This document shows, one piece after another, positions 25,729-36,455 of a stretch of DNA of 64,000 bases (positions within the stretch are counted from its first letter, which is position 1; the number at the start of each line of letters is the position of its first letter). Origin of the DNA: Billgrantia ethanolica (GTDB lineage: Bacteria; Pseudomonadota; Gammaproteobacteria; Pseudomonadales; Halomonadaceae); contig NZ_JABFTX010000001.1 in the NCBI RefSeq assembly GCF_021404305.1, forward strand, positions 682,001-746,000, in the 5' to 3' direction. The translations under genes were made by a program, and so were the position numbers. The notes under the pieces were generated by a model, which worked only from the letters and a program-made list of their open reading frames with translations, had not been told where the DNA came from and ran no database searches.

Positions 25729-27045
25729 TTAGCCGCGCCGATGCTGGCAGCGTCCGCTGGCCCAGGTTTCCAGAATGCTGCGGTCGTCGCCCAGCATCAT
25801 CAGGGCGAACAGCCGCTCGCCGAGGGTCTTGCAGCGTGCGTGACGACGCCCAAGCAGCGGTGAGCCGTCGGGGTCGATCACCACGAAGTCGGCTTCCATG
25901 CCGGGGGCGAGGCGGCCGATCTTGTCGTCCAGCGAGAGCGCCTTGGCGTTGCCCAGGGTGAGGCCGTAGAGGCCTTGCCAGGCGGTGAGCGGCTGGCCGC
26001 GCAGTTGGCCCACCTGGTAGCCGGCCTTGAGCGTGGCGAGGCCGGAGAGATCGGTACCGCCGCCGATGTCGCTGGCGTAGGTGATGTTGAGGCCGACCTC
26101 GCGTGCCGCCAGGCGGTCGAACAGGCCGCTGCCGAGGAACATGTTGGAGCTGGGGCAGAAGGCGATGTTGGCGCCGCGCTCGGCCAGCCTGCAACGCATC
26201 TCCTGGTCGAGGTGGATGCCGTGGGCGAAGGTGCTGCGCGGGCCGACCAGCCCGGACTGCTCGTAGACTTCGAGATAGTCGCGGCTCTCGGGGAACAGCT
26301 CGGCCACCCAGTCGAGTTCGCCGGGGTTCTCGGAGAGGTGGGTCTGCAGCCACAGGCTCGGGTCGTTGCGCAGCAGGCCGCCGGTGGCGTCGAGCTGCTG
26401 GCGGGTGGAGGTCGGCGCGAAGCGCGGGGTCAGGCTGTAGCCCAGGCGCCCTTTGCCGTGCCACTCGCCGATGAGCCGTTCGGTGTCGCGAATGCCGCCG
26501 TAGGTGTCGTCGCACAACGCCTCGGGGGCGTTGCGATCCATCAGCACCTTGCCGGCCAGCATGCGCAGGTCGCGTTCGCGGCAGGCCGAGAAGAAGGCTT
26601 CCACCGAGGTGGGGTGGCTGGAGCAGAACACCTGGGCGGTGGTGGTGCCGACCCGCAGCATCTCGTCGAGGAAGGCGTTGGAGATCACCTCGGCCCGCTC
26701 GCGCTGGGCGAAGCCGCACTCTTCGGGGAAGGTGTACTCGTTCAGCCAGTCCAGCAGCTGACGCCCGTAGGAGGCCATGATCTCCAGCTGCACGTAGTGC
26801 ACGTGGCTGTCGATGAAGCCGGGCATCACCAGCTTGCCGCGATGATCCACCGTCTCGATGCCTTCGGGCAGGCGTGGCGCCAGCGTTGCGTAGTCGTCGA
26901 TGGCCTTGATGCGGCCGTTCTCCAGCCACAGCGCGCCGTCGGCGTAGTGACGCACGCTGCCTTCGGCGGGGCTGTCGCCTTCGCCGGGGTCGGCATCGAA
27001 GCTCAGCAGTTCGGCGCGTATTACGCGGGATTCGTTGCTCGTCAT
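25729..27045 (-). CDS. guaD: Guanine deaminase
   Basis: Cytoplasmic zinc amidohydrolase converting guanine to xanthine and ammonia. The 438-residue protein carries PGFIDSHVHYVQ with zinc ligands H81 and H83, then QTHLSENPGEL, FAHGIHLD, FCPSSNMFLGSG and the metal-binding aspartate in ASDIGGGTD, all typical of GuaD. It follows xdhC on the same strand after a 178-base gap that holds a perfect inverted repeat and a RutR half-site, so it may have its own promoter. Its product is the substrate of the upstream xanthine dehydrogenase. Confidence 0.95.
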   Translation of the reverse strand: MTSNESRVIRAELLSFDADPGEGDSPAEGSVRHYADGALWLENGRIKAIDDYATLAPRLPEGIETVDHRGKLVMPGFIDSHVHYVQLEIMASYGRQLLDWLNEYTFPEECGFAQRERAEVISNAFLDEMLRVGTTTAQVFCSSHPTSVEAFFSACRERDLRMLAGKVLMDRNAPEALCDDTYGGIRDTERLIGEWHGKGRLGYSLTPRFAPTSTRQQLDATGGLLRNDPSLWLQTHLSENPGELDWVAELFPESRDYLEVYEQSGLVGPRSTFAHGIHLDQEMRCRLAERGANIAFCPSSNMFLGSGLFDRLAAREVGLNITYASDIGGGTDLSGLATLKAGYQVGQLRGQPLTAWQGLYGLTLGNAKALSLDDKIGRLAPGMEADFVVIDPDGSPLLGRRHARCKTLGERLFALMMLGDDRSILETWASGRCQHRRG

Positions 27046-27129
27046 GTTTGGGGCTCTTTTATTGCAATCATCGGGCTGTTCCGGCGGCAGGCCTGCGAGG
27101 AGGCGCTGTGAATCCTTCCCTGGACGCTA

Positions 27130-27151
27130 CATTTGCCATCCATGGCAAATG
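27130..27151. promoter_or_regulatory. Perfect 10-bp inverted repeat upstream of guaD
   Basis: CATTTGCCAT and ATGGCAAATG are exact reverse complements separated by CC, 85 bases upstream of the guaD start. The absence of a T-run on either strand argues against a terminator, so a regulator-binding site is more likely. The regulator is unknown; the motif differs from the RutR-like operators. Confidence 0.5.
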
Positions 27152-27194
27152 ACCTCCTCTTCGGCCTGCCCCCGGCGCCCGATAGCCAGCGTCG

Positions 27195-27202
27195 TGGTCA
27201 GG
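27195..27202. promoter_or_regulatory. RutR-like half-site upstream of guaD
   Basis: TGGTCAGG equals the right arm of the operators at 12747 and 32177 in all eight bases, but the left arm is missing. It lies just after the xdhC stop codon. Weak evidence by itself. Confidence 0.25.
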
Positions 27203-27223
27203 AAATTTGTTTGCACCGGTTTG

Positions 27224-28087
27224 TCAGAACAGAGCACGCAGCTCTGCCGGCGCCAGGCCGCGCTGATCGGCGCGTTCGGCGTTGCCCACCATCGGCAGCA
27301 GCTCGGCCAGGGCGGCGATGGCGATGGCGTAGGGCGTCTTGTCGCCGCCTCGGATCGGTTCGCCATCCGGGCCTCTGGCCAGGCCGATGGGGCAGCGCAC
27401 CCTGGCCAGGGCCGCGTCGTCGTGGCCGGCATCGGTGAGCCGCGAACGGAAGCTGGCCCACTTGCTCTTGGAGCCGATCAGGCCGATGGAGGCGATGTCG
27501 TCCCGCTGGAGCAGGGCGTCGACCAGGGCGCGATCCTCGGCGTGGTCGTGGGTCAGCACCAGCGCGTGGCTGCCCGCCGGCAGCGCCGCCACGGCGGCCT
27601 GCGGGTCCGGGGCGTGGCGGCAGGCCAGCCGCGGTTGTTCCGTGGTCCAGGCCTGGAATACGCCCTCACGGCTGTCGTGCCACAGCACACGCCAGGGCAG
27701 CGGGGCGGCCAGGCGTACCAACTCGTTGCCGACGTGGCCGGCACCGAAGATGGCAAGCGTAGCCGCACTGCCGGGGAACACTTCCAGCAGCACGTTGACG
27801 AAGCCGCCGCAGCACTGGCCACTGCGCCCGCCCAGGGCGAAGGCTTCGAGGCTCATGCCGGCGTTGCCCTGTGCCAGCTTCTCGCGGGCGGCGTCGATCA
27901 CCTGGAACTCGAAGGTGCCGCCACCCAGGGTGTCGAACACGTCGCTCTCGCTGATCACCATGCGCGCGCCGGGCTCGCGGGGCGTGGAGCCGGCGCTGGT
28001 CACCACAGTGGCCAGCGCGTGGGGCAGCCCCTCGCGCTGCAGCCGGTGCAGTGCTTCGTGCCAGGGAGTGGGCCGTGGCGCGTTCAT
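27224..28087 (-). CDS. xdhC: Xanthine dehydrogenase accessory protein XdhC
   Basis: Chaperone that binds molybdenum cofactor, helps its sulfuration, and inserts it into XdhB. The 287-residue protein shows the N-terminal XdhC/CoxI pattern ALATVVTSAGSTPREPGARM and GGRSGQCCGGFVNVLLEVF. A Rossmann-like half with IFGAGHVGNELVRLA follows, ending GLIGSKSKWASFRSRL and RVRCPIGLA. Its first codon shares a base with the end of xdhB (both at 28087), so translation is coupled. It is the third gene of the xdhABC operon. Confidence 0.94.
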   Translation of the reverse strand: MNAPRPTPWHEALHRLQREGLPHALATVVTSAGSTPREPGARMVISESDVFDTLGGGTFEFQVIDAAREKLAQGNAGMSLEAFALGGRSGQCCGGFVNVLLEVFPGSAATLAIFGAGHVGNELVRLAAPLPWRVLWHDSREGVFQAWTTEQPRLACRHAPDPQAAVAALPAGSHALVLTHDHAEDRALVDALLQRDDIASIGLIGSKSKWASFRSRLTDAGHDDAALARVRCPIGLARGPDGEPIRGGDKTPYAIAIAALAELLPMVGNAERADQRGLAPAELRALF

Positions 28088-30586
28088 TACGGCGCGCCTC
28101 GTTCCAGCTGCGCGCTGTCGTAGCGGCTACGCAGCTCCTCGGCGGCCAGCAGCACCCGCTCCGGCGTGGCCGGGGTGTCGAGTCGCGGCGCTTCGGCGTA
28201 GTCGGCCAGGCTGGCCAGGGCGTCGCGCAGCGCCGACCACACCGCCATGCCGAGCATGAAGGGCGGTTCGCCCACCGCCTTGGAGCGGTAGATGCTGGCC
28301 ATGGAGTTGGGGTGGCCCTCCATCAGCTTGACGTTGAATACCGGCGGCAGATCGCCGTAGGTCGGGATCTTGTAGGTGGCGGGGCCGTCGGAGATCAGCC
28401 GGCCGGCCTCGTTCCACTTCAGCTCCTCGCTGGTCAGCCAGCCCATGCCCTGAATGAAGCCGCCCTCCACCTGGCCGATGTCGATGGCCGGGTTCAGCGA
28501 GTCGCCCACGTCGTGCAGGATGTCGACCCGCTCGACCTGGTACTCGCCGCTCAGGGTGTCCACGCTCACTTCCGCCACGGCGGCACCGAAGGCGTAGTAG
28601 TAGAAGGGGCGGCCCTGGCCGACGTTGCGGTCGTAGTGGATCAGCGGCGTGGCGTAGAAGCCCTTCTCGGAGAGCGAGATGCGGTTGAGGTAAGCGGACT
28701 GGACCAGCTCGCCCCAGGGAATGCGCCGCTCGCTCTCGCCGTGGCCCGCCACCAGGTGGCCGGCTTCCATGCGCATCTCTTCGCGGTCGAGGCCCTGATC
28801 CTTGTAGAGGTGCTCGTGGGCGAAGTCGAACAGGCGCTGCTTGAGCTTCACGCAGGCGTCGCGGGCGGCCTGGCCGTTGAGGTCGGCGCCGCTGGAGGCC
28901 GCGGTGGGCGAGGTGTTGGGCACCTTGTCGGTACGGGTGGCGGTGATGCGCACCTCGTCGACGTCGAGCCCCAGCTCGCGGGCCACCACCTGGCAGATCT
29001 TGGTGTGCAGGCCCTGGCCCATCTCGGTGCCGCCGTGATTGATCATCACGCTGCCGTCGGTATAGACGTGCAGCAGGGCACCGGCCTGGTTGAGGTGCTT
29101 GGCGGTGAAGGAGATGCCGAACTTCACCGGAGTGAGCGCCAGGCCGCGCTTGATGATCGGGCTCTCGGCGTTGAACTCGGTGATGGCACGCCGCCGTGCC
29201 CAGTACTCGCTGCTGGTTTCCAACTGCTCGACCAGCTCGCGCAGCAGCTTGATCTGATCCACCTGCTGACCGTAGTGGGTGGTCTGCCGGCCGGGGCGGT
29301 AGAAGTTGCGCTTGCGCACCGTGAGCGGGTCTTCGCCGATACGCCGGGCGATGTCGTCCATCGCCGCTTCGATCACCATCATGCCCTGGGGGCCGCCGAA
29401 GCCGCGGAAGGCGGTGTTGGAGGCGGTGTGGGTGCGGGCGCGGTGGCCGGTCACCCGGGCTTCGCCCAGAGAGTAAGCGTTGTCGCTGTGGAACATGGCG
29501 CGGTCGACGATGGCGTCCGAGAGGTCGGGGGAGTAGCCGCAGTCGCCGATCACGGTGATCTCGCCGCCCTGGATCACGCCCTGCTCATCCACGCCCAGGC
29601 GGTAGCGGTTGTGGAACGGGTGACGCTTGCCGGTAACGCGCATGTCGTCGGCACGGGGCAGGCGTACGCGGGTGGTACGGCCGGTGCGCCGGGCGACCAG
29701 CGCGGCGATGCAGGCCCAGGGCGAGGCCTGGGTCTCCTTGCCGCCGAAGCCGCCGCCCATGCGGCGTACTTCCACGGTCACGGCGTGGAACGGAATGCCG
29801 AGCACCTCGGCCACCAGCTTCTGGGTCTCGCTGGGGTGCTGGTTGGAGGTGTGCACGATCACGCCTTCGTCTTCGGTGGGCTGCACCAGGCAGGCCTGAC
29901 CTTCCAGATAGAAGTGCTCCTGACCGCCGACGAACTGCTCCGCCTCGACCACATGGGCGGCGCTGGCCAGGGCCTGTTCCCAATCGCCGCTCTGCTGCAC
30001 GTGGGTGGGGCGCACGAATTCGCCGCGCTCGGCGGCGGCCACCGGATCGAGGCAGGCCGGCTGCTCGTCGATCTCGGCGATGCCCTGGGCCAAGGCCGCG
30101 TTCACCGCCTCGCGAGCGGCGCGATGGCTCTCGGCGGCCACGGCGAACAGCACCTGGCCGACGTAGCTGATCTCATCCTCGACGAAGATGGGGTCGCCCG
30201 GGAACACGGGGCCGATATCGGTGTGTCCCGGCACGTCGTGAAAGCCGACCACGTCGACCACGCCGGGCATACTGCGCACCTTGTCCAGATCGAGCTGGGT
30301 CAGGCGGCCATGGGCGACGGGCGAGAGCGCCAGCGCCACGTGCAGCGCATCGGCCGGGGCCTTGAGGTCGTCGATGTAGGAGGCGCGGCCGGTCACGTGC
30401 TTGATCGCGCTCTCATGGAAGCGCGAGTTGGGATGCGTGCCTGGCGTAACGGTGTCACGGGCCAGCGGGCTGGAGCCCTTGATCTCGCCCCTGAGTTCCT
30501 CGCGGGCAGCGGCGGAGTCCGCGCTCACGTCGTCGACAGCGTCTATGTCCTTTGGCGCGGCTTCGGGCGCCTTGGAAAGAGAAAGC

Positions 30587-30603
<17 letters not shown>
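28087..30603 (-). CDS. xdhB: Xanthine dehydrogenase, molybdopterin-binding large subunit
   Basis: Catalytic subunit oxidising hypoxanthine to xanthine and xanthine to urate. The 838-residue protein has the conserved Moco-domain stretches VRRMGGGFGGKE, AFRGFGGPQGM, the active-site region GGTEMGQGLHTK and, near the C-terminus, the catalytic glutamate segment AVGEPPFMLGMAVW. This is bacterial XdhB length. It overlaps the end of xdhA by 17 bases. A 966-residue open frame on the other strand is an antisense artefact of high GC. Confidence 0.95.
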
Positions 30604-32059
<1,456 letters not shown>

Positions 32060-32176
32060 CGCCTTGTCTCTTGTTGGCTATGTCTCTTTGACATTGTGGT
32101 TGTTGGTAAAAGCTGTGACACGGTCGTTGTGGCGTGACGCACGGTGCCAGTGTTGGTTCGTCTGTTTCGACGATTG

Positions 32177-32193
32177 TTGACCAAATGGTCAGG
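32177..32193. promoter_or_regulatory. RutR-like operator between xdhA and the TetR gene
   Basis: TTGACCAAATGGTCAGG contains the perfect palindrome TGACCA-AA-TGGTCA and agrees with the RutR consensus TTGACCA-N2-TGGTCAA except for the last base. It lies in the 263-base divergent promoter and could control both xdhABC and the regulator itself. Confidence 0.8.
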
Positions 32194-32322
32194 ATGTATC
32201 CAGCATGGGCCAGAATGTCGCACTTTGCAAGCGCAAAGACGCCCATGGTCTCATTTGCAGGAACCGCCGCGGTGGGGCACTCTCTTGGCATCCCACCATC
32301 ATTCACAGGGCAGGGCCTGTCG

Positions 32323-33000
32323 ATGACCGACGTGACCGAAACCGAGACCTTGCAGCCTGTACGGCCGGGTGGCGAAAGCAATGGCGCCACACGCGAGCGC
32401 AACGAGCGCGAGATACTCGAAGCCGCCGAGCGGGTGTTTGCCCGCTTCGGCTATCGCGGCGCCAGCGTTCAGGCCATCGCCGAGGAGGCGGGGCTGCCCA
32501 AGTCCAACGTGCTCTATTACATGGGCAACAAGCGTGGGCTGTATGTACGTCTGCTCGAGCGCATGATGGCGCGCTGGAACGCCTTGCTCGATGACATCAG
32601 CGTGGAGGACGACCCGGCCGAAGTGCTGGAGGCCTTCATCCGCAGCAAGATGCAGCTCTCCCGCCAGCACCCGGAAGGGTCGCGTCTGTTCGCCGCGGAG
32701 ATCCTTGGCGGTGCGCCTTTCTTGCAGGGCTATCTGCGCGGCGAGCTGCGCGAGTGGGTGCGTACCCGGGCGAGAATCTTCGAACAGTGGGCCGAGCGCG
32801 GCTTGATGGATCCGGTCGACCCGGTGTGGCTGATCTTCCTGATCTGGTCGGCCACCCAGCACTACGCCGACTTCGAGGCCCAGGTGCTGGGCATCATGGG
32901 CCAGGACGAGATCTCGGATGCCGACGTGGAGCGGATCACCCGCTTCCTGACCCAGGTGATCCTCAAGGGGTGTGGGGTGAGGCCGTCTGGGGGCGGGTGA
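32323..33000 (+). CDS. RutR-like TetR-family transcriptional regulator of purine catabolism
   Basis: A 225-residue one-component regulator. The N-terminal helix-turn-helix reads ILEAAERVFARFGYRGASVQ then IAEEAGLPKSNVLYYMGNKRGLY (about residues 31-74). The C-terminal ligand domain carries SRLFAAEILGGAPFL and LIFLIWSATQHYADFEAQV, both strikingly like E. coli RutR, which senses uracil and thymine. The frame is open upstream to 32134, but that would cross the operator; the ATG at 32323 starts the homologous part. Divergent from xdhA, with RutR-type operators there and before the purine permease, it probably senses a purine or pyrimidine and represses purine breakdown genes. Confidence 0.88.
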   Translation: MTDVTETETLQPVRPGGESNGATRERNEREILEAAERVFARFGYRGASVQAIAEEAGLPKSNVLYYMGNKRGLYVRLLERMMARWNALLDDISVEDDPAEVLEAFIRSKMQLSRQHPEGSRLFAAEILGGAPFLQGYLRGELREWVRTRARIFEQWAERGLMDPVDPVWLIFLIWSATQHYADFEAQVLGIMGQDEISDADVERITRFLTQVILKGCGVRPSGGG

Positions 33001-33004
33001 AGCC

Positions 33005-33199
33005 ATGAATACGGCAAAGGATGATGTGCGGCTGCGGCAACTGCTCGAATCCCTCCCCGAGGACTGTACGATGGAAGATATCCAGTACCATCTCTACGTC
33101 GTGGAAAAGGTACAGCGAGGCAGTCAGCGTGCTGAGGCCGAGGGGGCTCTGAGCCAACAACAGGTCGAGAGGAAGCTGGTAAAGTGGCTCGAGCGCTAG
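33005..33199 (+). CDS. Antitoxin-like protein (partner of a ParE-type toxin)
   Basis: A 64-residue protein reading LLESLPEDCTMEDIQYHLYVVEKV, then RG...AEAEGALSQQQVERKLVKWL, the usual form of the short antitoxins paired with RelE/ParE toxins. It starts four bases after the regulator stop codon, and its end overlaps the start of the toxin frame by 16 bases, the typical antitoxin-toxin layout. With the toxin truncated, it is an orphan. Confidence 0.65.
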   Translation: MNTAKDDVRLRQLLESLPEDCTMEDIQYHLYVVEKVQRGSQRAEAEGALSQQQVERKLVKWLER

Positions 33200-33426
33200 C
33201 CTGGTCTCCAGAAGCGCTCGAGGATCTAGAACTCATCGCCGAATACATCGAGCGAGATTCGGCCTTCTATGCACGGGGTTTATTCCAAGTAAGGCTGCAT
33301 CTCGATCCACTCGGAAAAGCCGCATCCATTCATCCTTTGCGGCTTGAGCTTGCTCATCGAGCGCCAAGGCAGTGGGTATTGCTAGAAGCGGTAGCACCAC
33401 AGCTGCCAGTGCCGCCGCGATTTTGA
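33184..33426 (+). pseudogene. ParE-like toxin gene truncated by foreign sequence
   Basis: The first 31 residues (ALAWSPEALEDLELIAEYIERD then SAFYAR) are an unmistakable ParE/RelE-superfamily N-terminus. From about base 33278 the sequence becomes the reverse complement of the 5' end of a Sel1-repeat gene like those at 33442-36427. The remaining 50 residues are therefore meaningless and the toxin core and C-terminus are lost. The start is GTG at 33184. The toxin is almost surely inactive. Confidence 0.75.
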
Positions 33427-33442
33427 GTCCGCTTATCGGCAT
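33282..33442 (-). pseudogene. Decayed fourth Sel1-repeat (immunity) gene, 5' remnant
   Basis: Starting with ATG at 33442, which overlaps the preceding stop as TGATG exactly like its two intact siblings, the remnant encodes a signal peptide (IAAALAAVVLPLLAIPTALA) and LDEQAQAAKDEWMRL. Compared with the sibling genes it then has an eight-base loss causing a frameshift. Homology ends near 33282, where ParE-like sequence begins. The frame runs on to 33233 without meaning. Confidence 0.7.
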
Positions 33443-34440
33443 CAGAAGCCAAATTTGTCTGGGAAATGGGAGAGCGGTGGCTCGCGGTTGAGCCATTCTT
33501 CCATCATTCGCTCGCCTTCGGTACGTTGTTCAGGAGTGACGTTGTCTCCGTAAATACGTAGGGCTCGTTCAGAAGTAGTGCCGGGTACCTCTTCACTAAT
33601 AGCGAGAAGAATAGCCCAGCCTTTAGCGGGATCTTTCTCTGTTTGACAAATCTCGCGCTCTTCAGCATCAGGGACGATATAACAAGCTGCTTGCCAGCGT
33701 CTGCCGTTAATATGACCGGCCTCAGAGGCTTGCACCATCCATTCCCAGGCTTCTTCAAGACGCCCAAGGTTGTTCAATACAGATGAAAGATCATTCATAG
33801 CCGGGGCATAACCGGCTTTGGCGGCCCTGCGATGCCATTCCGCTGCTGCTTCCAGACGTTCGGTCTCCGTGGCGTAGCTCTCCTCATCGTCACGCGCTAA
33901 ATGGCCGAGCCAGTTCATGGAGTCCAGATTGCCGGCCTCAGCCGAGCGCAGAAGCCAATCCATGGCCTCATCGTGCTGGTCAAGGTAGGTATAGATATCG
34001 TAGAGCGCACCCATGGCATCGGCGTCACCCGCTTCGGCCTTGGGTAGCGTGGCGGCGAGGGCTGCTTCGCGCCAATCGTTACCCTCTTCAGGGCAAACGT
34101 CACCCAGCTCGCAGGCGCTGCCATCATAGAGGCGCAGCATGGCATGGGGCTCTCCCAGTTGAGCGGCTCGGTGGTACCACTCCAAGGCGGCTAATGAAAG
34201 TCCACGACTTAACAGGCGGTTCGCTTCGCCCAGATAGTACATGGACTCAACGTCACCCTGTTCAGCGGCTTGCTCCAGGTAGGGCTGCATTTTAATCCAT
34301 TGATGAATGCCCCATAGCCGCATGCCCTCATCCTTGGCGGCTTGCGCTTCCTCATCGAGCGCCAAGGCGGTGGGCAGCGCCAGAGATGAGAGCGTCAGGA
34401 CTGCTAACAGCGCCGCGACCTTAAGCCGGCTTTCTAGCAT
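33442..34440 (-). CDS. Exported Sel1-repeat protein (putative T6SS immunity), copy 3
   Basis: A 332-residue periplasmic protein: Sec signal peptide (VAALLAVLTLSSLALPTALA), then Sel1-type repeats such as YLEQAAEQGDVESMYYLGEA and WYHRAAQLGEPHAMLRLYD, with AEAGDADAMGALYDIY and SAEAGNLDSMNWLGHLA further on. It ends in EPPLSHFPDKFGF, shared by all copies. Sel1-repeat proteins serve as immunity proteins for some T6SS effectors (for example TplEi). The ATG at 34440 overlaps the stop of copy 2 as TGATG. An exported immunity protein suggests that the cognate toxin acts in the periplasm. Confidence 0.75.
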   Translation of the reverse strand: MLESRLKVAALLAVLTLSSLALPTALALDEEAQAAKDEGMRLWGIHQWIKMQPYLEQAAEQGDVESMYYLGEANRLLSRGLSLAALEWYHRAAQLGEPHAMLRLYDGSACELGDVCPEEGNDWREAALAATLPKAEAGDADAMGALYDIYTYLDQHDEAMDWLLRSAEAGNLDSMNWLGHLARDDEESYATETERLEAAAEWHRRAAKAGYAPAMNDLSSVLNNLGRLEEAWEWMVQASEAGHINGRRWQAACYIVPDAEEREICQTEKDPAKGWAILLAISEEVPGTTSERALRIYGDNVTPEQRTEGERMMEEWLNREPPLSHFPDKFGF

Positions 34441-35444
34441 CAGAAACCAAACTTGTCCGGAAAATAGGAGAGGGGTGGCTCGCGATTGAGCCATTCTTCC
34501 ATCATGCGCTCGCCCTCTTCGCGCTGCTTGGCAGTGACGCTATCGCCATAGGTGTAATATTTTAATGCGTTTTCGGAAGATGAACCCGGCACTTCTTCAC
34601 TCAAAGCTAGAAGAATAGCCCAGCCTTTAGCAGGATCTTTCTCTGTCTGACACATCTCATTTTCTTCTGAATCTGGCTCTATGTAGCAAGCCGCCTGCCA
34701 AAGCCTACCATTGATATGGCCGGCCTCAGAGGCATACACCATCCATTCCCAAGCCTCTTCATGACGCCCAAGATTGTTCAATACAGATGAAAGATCATTC
34801 ATGGCCGGGGCATAACCGGCCTCGGCGGCCCTGCGATGCCATTCCGCTGCTGCTTCCAGGCGTTCAGTCTCCGTGGCGTAGCTCTCCTCATCGTCACGCG
34901 CTAAATGGCCGAGCCAGTTCATGGAGTCCAGATTGCCGGCCTCAGCTGAGCGCAGAAGCCACTCCATGGCCTCATCGTGCTGGTCAAGGTAGGTGTAGAT
35001 ATCGTAGAGCGCACCCATGGCATCAGCATCGCCTGCCTCAGCCTTGGGCAGCGTGGCAGAGAGGGCCGCTTCGCGCCAATCGTTGCCGTCTTCAGGACAG
35101 ACAGCACCCAATTCGCAGGCACTGCCATCAGAGAGGCGAAGCATGGCATGGGGCTCGCCCTCTTGAGCGGCTCGGTGATACCACTCCAGGGCGGCTTGAG
35201 TCATACCCAGGTGACGCAACCGATGCGCTTCGCCTAGATAGTACATTGCCTCCACATCGCCAGCGTTCGCGGCGATTTCCAGGTACGGCATACTCGTCGT
35301 ACGTTGATGGGCATTATAGAGCCGCATCCCTTCATCCTTGGCTGCTTGAGCTTCCTTATCGAGCGCCAAGGCTGTGGGCAGCGTCAGAAATGAGAGCTTC
35401 AGGGCTGCCAGCACCACCGTGGTTTTGAGTCTGCTTATCGACAT
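34440..35444 (-). CDS. Exported Sel1-repeat protein (putative T6SS immunity), copy 2
   Basis: A 334-residue protein highly similar to copy 3 over the central Sel1 repeats (DDEESYATETERLEAAAEWH is identical). It differs mainly around residues 40-60 (YNAHQRTTSMPYLEIAANAG) and near the C-terminal third (SSSENALKYYTYGDSVTAK). The signal peptide spans about residues 1-28. Start and stop codons are chained to the neighbours by one-base TGATG overlaps, so the three copies are translated in series. The differing patches may set specificity for different effector variants; this is inference. Confidence 0.75.
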   Translation of the reverse strand: MSISRLKTTVVLAALKLSFLTLPTALALDKEAQAAKDEGMRLYNAHQRTTSMPYLEIAANAGDVEAMYYLGEAHRLRHLGMTQAALEWYHRAAQEGEPHAMLRLSDGSACELGAVCPEDGNDWREAALSATLPKAEAGDADAMGALYDIYTYLDQHDEAMEWLLRSAEAGNLDSMNWLGHLARDDEESYATETERLEAAAEWHRRAAEAGYAPAMNDLSSVLNNLGRHEEAWEWMVYASEAGHINGRLWQAACYIEPDSEENEMCQTEKDPAKGWAILLALSEEVPGSSSENALKYYTYGDSVTAKQREEGERMMEEWLNREPPLSYFPDKFGF

Positions 35445-36427
35445 CAGAAGCCAAATTTGTCTGGAAAATGGGACAGGGGTGGTTCTTTAACCAACCATCT
35501 CTCCGCAACGGCCTCAGATTCGATCAATTGCTCCTCGCCAAGTTTCTGTTTGAAGTCGTTTATGAGCGGGTTGATCATCTCCATATTGGTTGCTTGGACA
35601 AGCGCTGTGAGCATGCCCAGTCCTTTGACTACATCTTTTTCATTTTTGCAAAGGGCATCTCTCTCTGGCTCTAGATAACACCATCCAATCCCAAGCCGCG
35701 CATCTATGTGGCCTTCGTCGGAAGCAATCTGCATCCACTCCCATGCCTCTTGCGACTGTTCCAACTGCAAAAGCACCAAGGAAAGGTTGTGAATAGCTGG
35801 TACATAATCCGCTTCTGCCGCCCTTCGGTACCACTCCGCTGCCGCTTCCAGGCGCTCGGGCTCCGTGGCGTAGTTCTCCTCATCGTCTCGCGCCAACTGC
35901 CCGAGCCAGTTCATGGAGTCCAGGTTGCCGGCTTCGGCGGAAAGCAGCAGCCACTCCATGGCCTCATCGTGCCGGTCGAGGTAGGTGTAGATATCGTAGA
36001 GCGCGCCCATGGCCTCGGCGTCGCCCGCCTCGGCCTTGGGCAGCGTGGCGACGAGAGCCGCTTCGCGCCAATCGTTGCCATCTTCAGGGCAGACATCTCC
36101 CAGCTCGCAGGCACTGCCATCATAGAGGCGTAGCATGGCATGGGGCTCGCCCAGTTGCGCGGCCCGGTGATACCACTCCAGAGCAGCTAGCGAAAGCCCA
36201 CGGCTTAACAGGCGGTTCGCTTCGCCCAGATAGTACATGGACTCGACGTCACCATATTCAGCAGCTTGTTCCAGATAGGGCTGCATTTTTATCCACTGAT
36301 GGATTCCCCATAGCCGCATGCCTTCATCTTTGGCGACTTGCGCTTCCTCATCGAGCGCCAAGGCCGTAGGTATCATGAGAGATGAGAGCGCTAAGACTGT
36401 CACCGTTATTAGAGGGAACGGGCTCAT
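35444..36427 (-). CDS. Exported Sel1-repeat protein (putative T6SS immunity), copy 1
   Basis: A 327-residue protein, the copy nearest the effector gene and so the likely cognate immunity protein. Signal peptide about residues 1-25 (FPLITVTVLALSSLMIPTAL), Sel1 repeats as in the other copies, and a C-terminal third that diverges clearly (MLTALVQATNMEMINPLIND). The ATG at 36427 is preceded by AAGGAA and lies 28 bases after the effector stop; the frame is open slightly further upstream without a ribosome site. It lacks the DLSSVLNNLG block of copies 2 and 3. Confidence 0.78.
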   Translation of the reverse strand: MSPFPLITVTVLALSSLMIPTALALDEEAQVAKDEGMRLWGIHQWIKMQPYLEQAAEYGDVESMYYLGEANRLLSRGLSLAALEWYHRAAQLGEPHAMLRLYDGSACELGDVCPEDGNDWREAALVATLPKAEAGDAEAMGALYDIYTYLDRHDEAMEWLLLSAEAGNLDSMNWLGQLARDDEENYATEPERLEAAAEWYRRAAEADYVPAIHNLSLVLLQLEQSQEAWEWMQIASDEGHIDARLGIGWCYLEPERDALCKNEKDVVKGLGMLTALVQATNMEMINPLINDFKQKLGEEQLIESEAVAERWLVKEPPLSHFPDKFGF

Positions 36428-36455
36428 CGGAGCATTCCTTGTTCTATCGAGGAAT

